Positions 5,177-6,149 of a stretch of 6,149 nt of DNA are shown one piece after another. The first letter of the stretch is position 1. Each line of letters opens with the position of its first letter. The notes beneath the pieces are model-generated. The model did no database searches and was not told the DNA's origin. It saw only the letters and a list, made by a program, of their open reading frames with translations. A program made the position numbers and the translations under genes. This DNA comes from Acidimicrobiia bacterium (GTDB taxonomy: Bacteria; Actinomycetota; Acidimicrobiia; Acidimicrobiales; CATQHL01), in assembly GCA_021296435.1 (NCBI GenBank), contig JAGWAK010000088.1:1-6149 (forward strand). The letters run 5' to 3'.

Positions 5177-6100
5177 ATGCGACCAGGATCTGCAGCCGCA
5201 GTGGAGATCGTCGACGTCGCGGCGCGGGACGGGCTGCAGAGCGATCCGACGGCGGTTTCGACCGCCGGCAAGGTGGAGTTGATCGCTCGGCTGGTCGACG
5301 CCGGTGTCCGGCGCCTGGAGGCTGCGAGCTTCGTCAACCCCAAACGCGTTCCGCAGATGGCCGACGCCGAGGCTGTCATGGCTGCGCTCCCGCGGTCCGA
5401 CGACGTGACCTACATCGGTCTCGTCATGAACCGGCGAGGGCTCGACCGGGCGCTCGCCGCCGGCGTGGACGAGATCAACGCCGTGGTGGTCTGCTCGGAC
5501 ACGTTCTGCGAGAGGAACCAGGGCACGAACACCGCAGGGGCGGTGGCGCTCTGGGAGGAGCTCGCCGAGGGTGCGCGTGCCGGTGGGATCTCCGCGGGGG
5601 TGACGCTCTCGGCGGCGTTCGGCTGCCCCTACGAGGGCCCCGTGCCTGTGGAGCGCCTCGCGGCGGTTGCCGCGGACGTGGTCCGCAGCAATCCGGCGGA
5701 GATCGCCATCGCCGACAGCATCGGTGTGGCCGTGCCGCAGGACGTGACCGAACGTGTCGCAGCGGTCCGGGAAGCGGTGGGCGACGGGGTGCGCCTGCGA
5801 GCGCACTTCCACAACACCCGCAACACGGGCTACGCCAACGCCCTGGCCGCTGTCGACGCCGGGGTGGAGGTGCTCGACGCCAGCCTCGGTGGGATCGGCG
5901 GCTGTCCCTTCGCTCCGAATGCCACGGGGAACATCGCCACCGAGGACCTCGTGTACCTGCTGGACCGCTCCGGCGTGGACACCGGCGTCTCGCTGGAGTC
6001 GCTGTGCGAGTCGGTGCGATGGCTTCAGGAGATCCTCGACCACCCGGTCCCCGGTTATCTCTCCAAGGCCGGCGGTTTCCCCGAAGGCAGCGCCCCCTGA
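5177..6100 (+). CDS. Hydroxymethylglutaryl-CoA lyase family protein (HMGL-like)
   Basis: 307 residues, the usual length of bacterial HMG-CoA lyases. The family cleaves 3-hydroxy-3-methylglutaryl-CoA to acetoacetate and acetyl-CoA in leucine breakdown, and some members cleave other 3-hydroxyacyl-CoA esters. The ATG at 5177 was chosen for GGGGAGG six bases upstream; a GTG at 5147 is in frame but unsupported. The TIM-barrel motifs are in order: DVAARDGLQ (Arg17, Asp18), RLEAASFVNPKRVPQM (Glu48), a TLSAAFGCPYEG strand (143-154), AHFHNTRNTGYANAL (His210, His212), and the family signature GGIGGCPFAPNATGN (catalytic Cys243, Asn252) followed by IATEDLVYLL. All positions equivalent to the human catalytic Arg41, Asp42, Glu72, His233, His235, Cys266 and Asn275 are present. 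Unusual: HFHNTRN where many members have H-x-HDT-x-G. No acyl-CoA dehydrogenase or carboxylase genes of the leucine pathway are next to it, so its true substrate is open. Confidence 0.87.
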   Translation: MRPGSAAAVEIVDVAARDGLQSDPTAVSTAGKVELIARLVDAGVRRLEAASFVNPKRVPQMADAEAVMAALPRSDDVTYIGLVMNRRGLDRALAAGVDEINAVVVCSDTFCERNQGTNTAGAVALWEELAEGARAGGISAGVTLSAAFGCPYEGPVPVERLAAVAADVVRSNPAEIAIADSIGVAVPQDVTERVAAVREAVGDGVRLRAHFHNTRNTGYANALAAVDAGVEVLDASLGGIGGCPFAPNATGNIATEDLVYLLDRSGVDTGVSLESLCESVRWLQEILDHPVPGYLSKAGGFPEGSAP

Positions 6101-6149
6101 CTCAGCCCGCGTGCGCCGGGCAGCGGCAACAGACCAGCACCGGTAGAAA

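Noticed and set aside
4238..6043. A 601-codon minus-strand open frame across the lipoprotein and lyase genes
   Set aside because: It spans two well-supported genes and the hairpin between them on the opposite strand, with no domain motif; a compositional artefact.
6105..6121. Short hairpin GCCCG-N7-CGGGC after the lyase gene as a terminator
   Set aside because: Only five pairs and no T-tract; too weak in this base composition. The last 49 bases show nothing else that I can support.

Overview
This is a 6.1 kb high-GC segment (about two thirds G+C or more by eye, strong G/C bias at third codon positions) with five protein-coding genes and no sign of RNA genes, mobile elements or CRISPR. The codon bias, the GGAGG-type ribosome binding sites, a TTG start and a lipoprotein reading C-GG-DDDD followed by a Pro/Ala/Glu tether suggest an actinobacterium. 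An uncultured marine-type Acidimicrobiia-like lineage is my guess from the style of the lipoprotein; it is not proven.

Layout. On the minus strand, read right to left: a glutamine-synthetase-family ligase (2271-3563), an adenine-deaminase-family amidohydrolase (241-2001), and the first 68 codons of an acetyl-CoA hydrolase/CoA-transferase family protein that runs off the left edge (1-204). The last two are separated by only 36 bases and are probably cotranscribed. The ligase and deaminase are separated by 269 bases that hold candidate operator palindromes and a possible second promoter. On the plus strand, diverging from the ligase: a BMP-family (Med/PnrA-like) solute-binding lipoprotein (3818-5020), a strong GC hairpin (5050-5073), then an HMG-CoA-lyase-like enzyme (5177-6100). 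The 254-base divergent region (3564-3817) is dense in perfect inverted repeats.

How the genes may work together (inference). The lipoprotein family typically captures nucleosides or related N-heterocycles outside the cell. The amidohydrolase family hydrolyses the exocyclic amine of adenine. GS-family ligases condense glutamate with ammonia or an amine. The CoA-transferase and the HMGL-family lyase would activate a carboxylic acid as its CoA thioester and cleave it by a retro-aldol/Claisen-type reaction. Together they look like an uptake-and-catabolism locus for a nitrogenous compound. The deaminase lacks the family's usual DPHE motif and the binding protein lacks the usual GVDxDQ-type ligand segment, so the substrate may not be adenine or a standard nucleoside. 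This is the most interesting point in the window, together with the palindrome-rich divergent control region.
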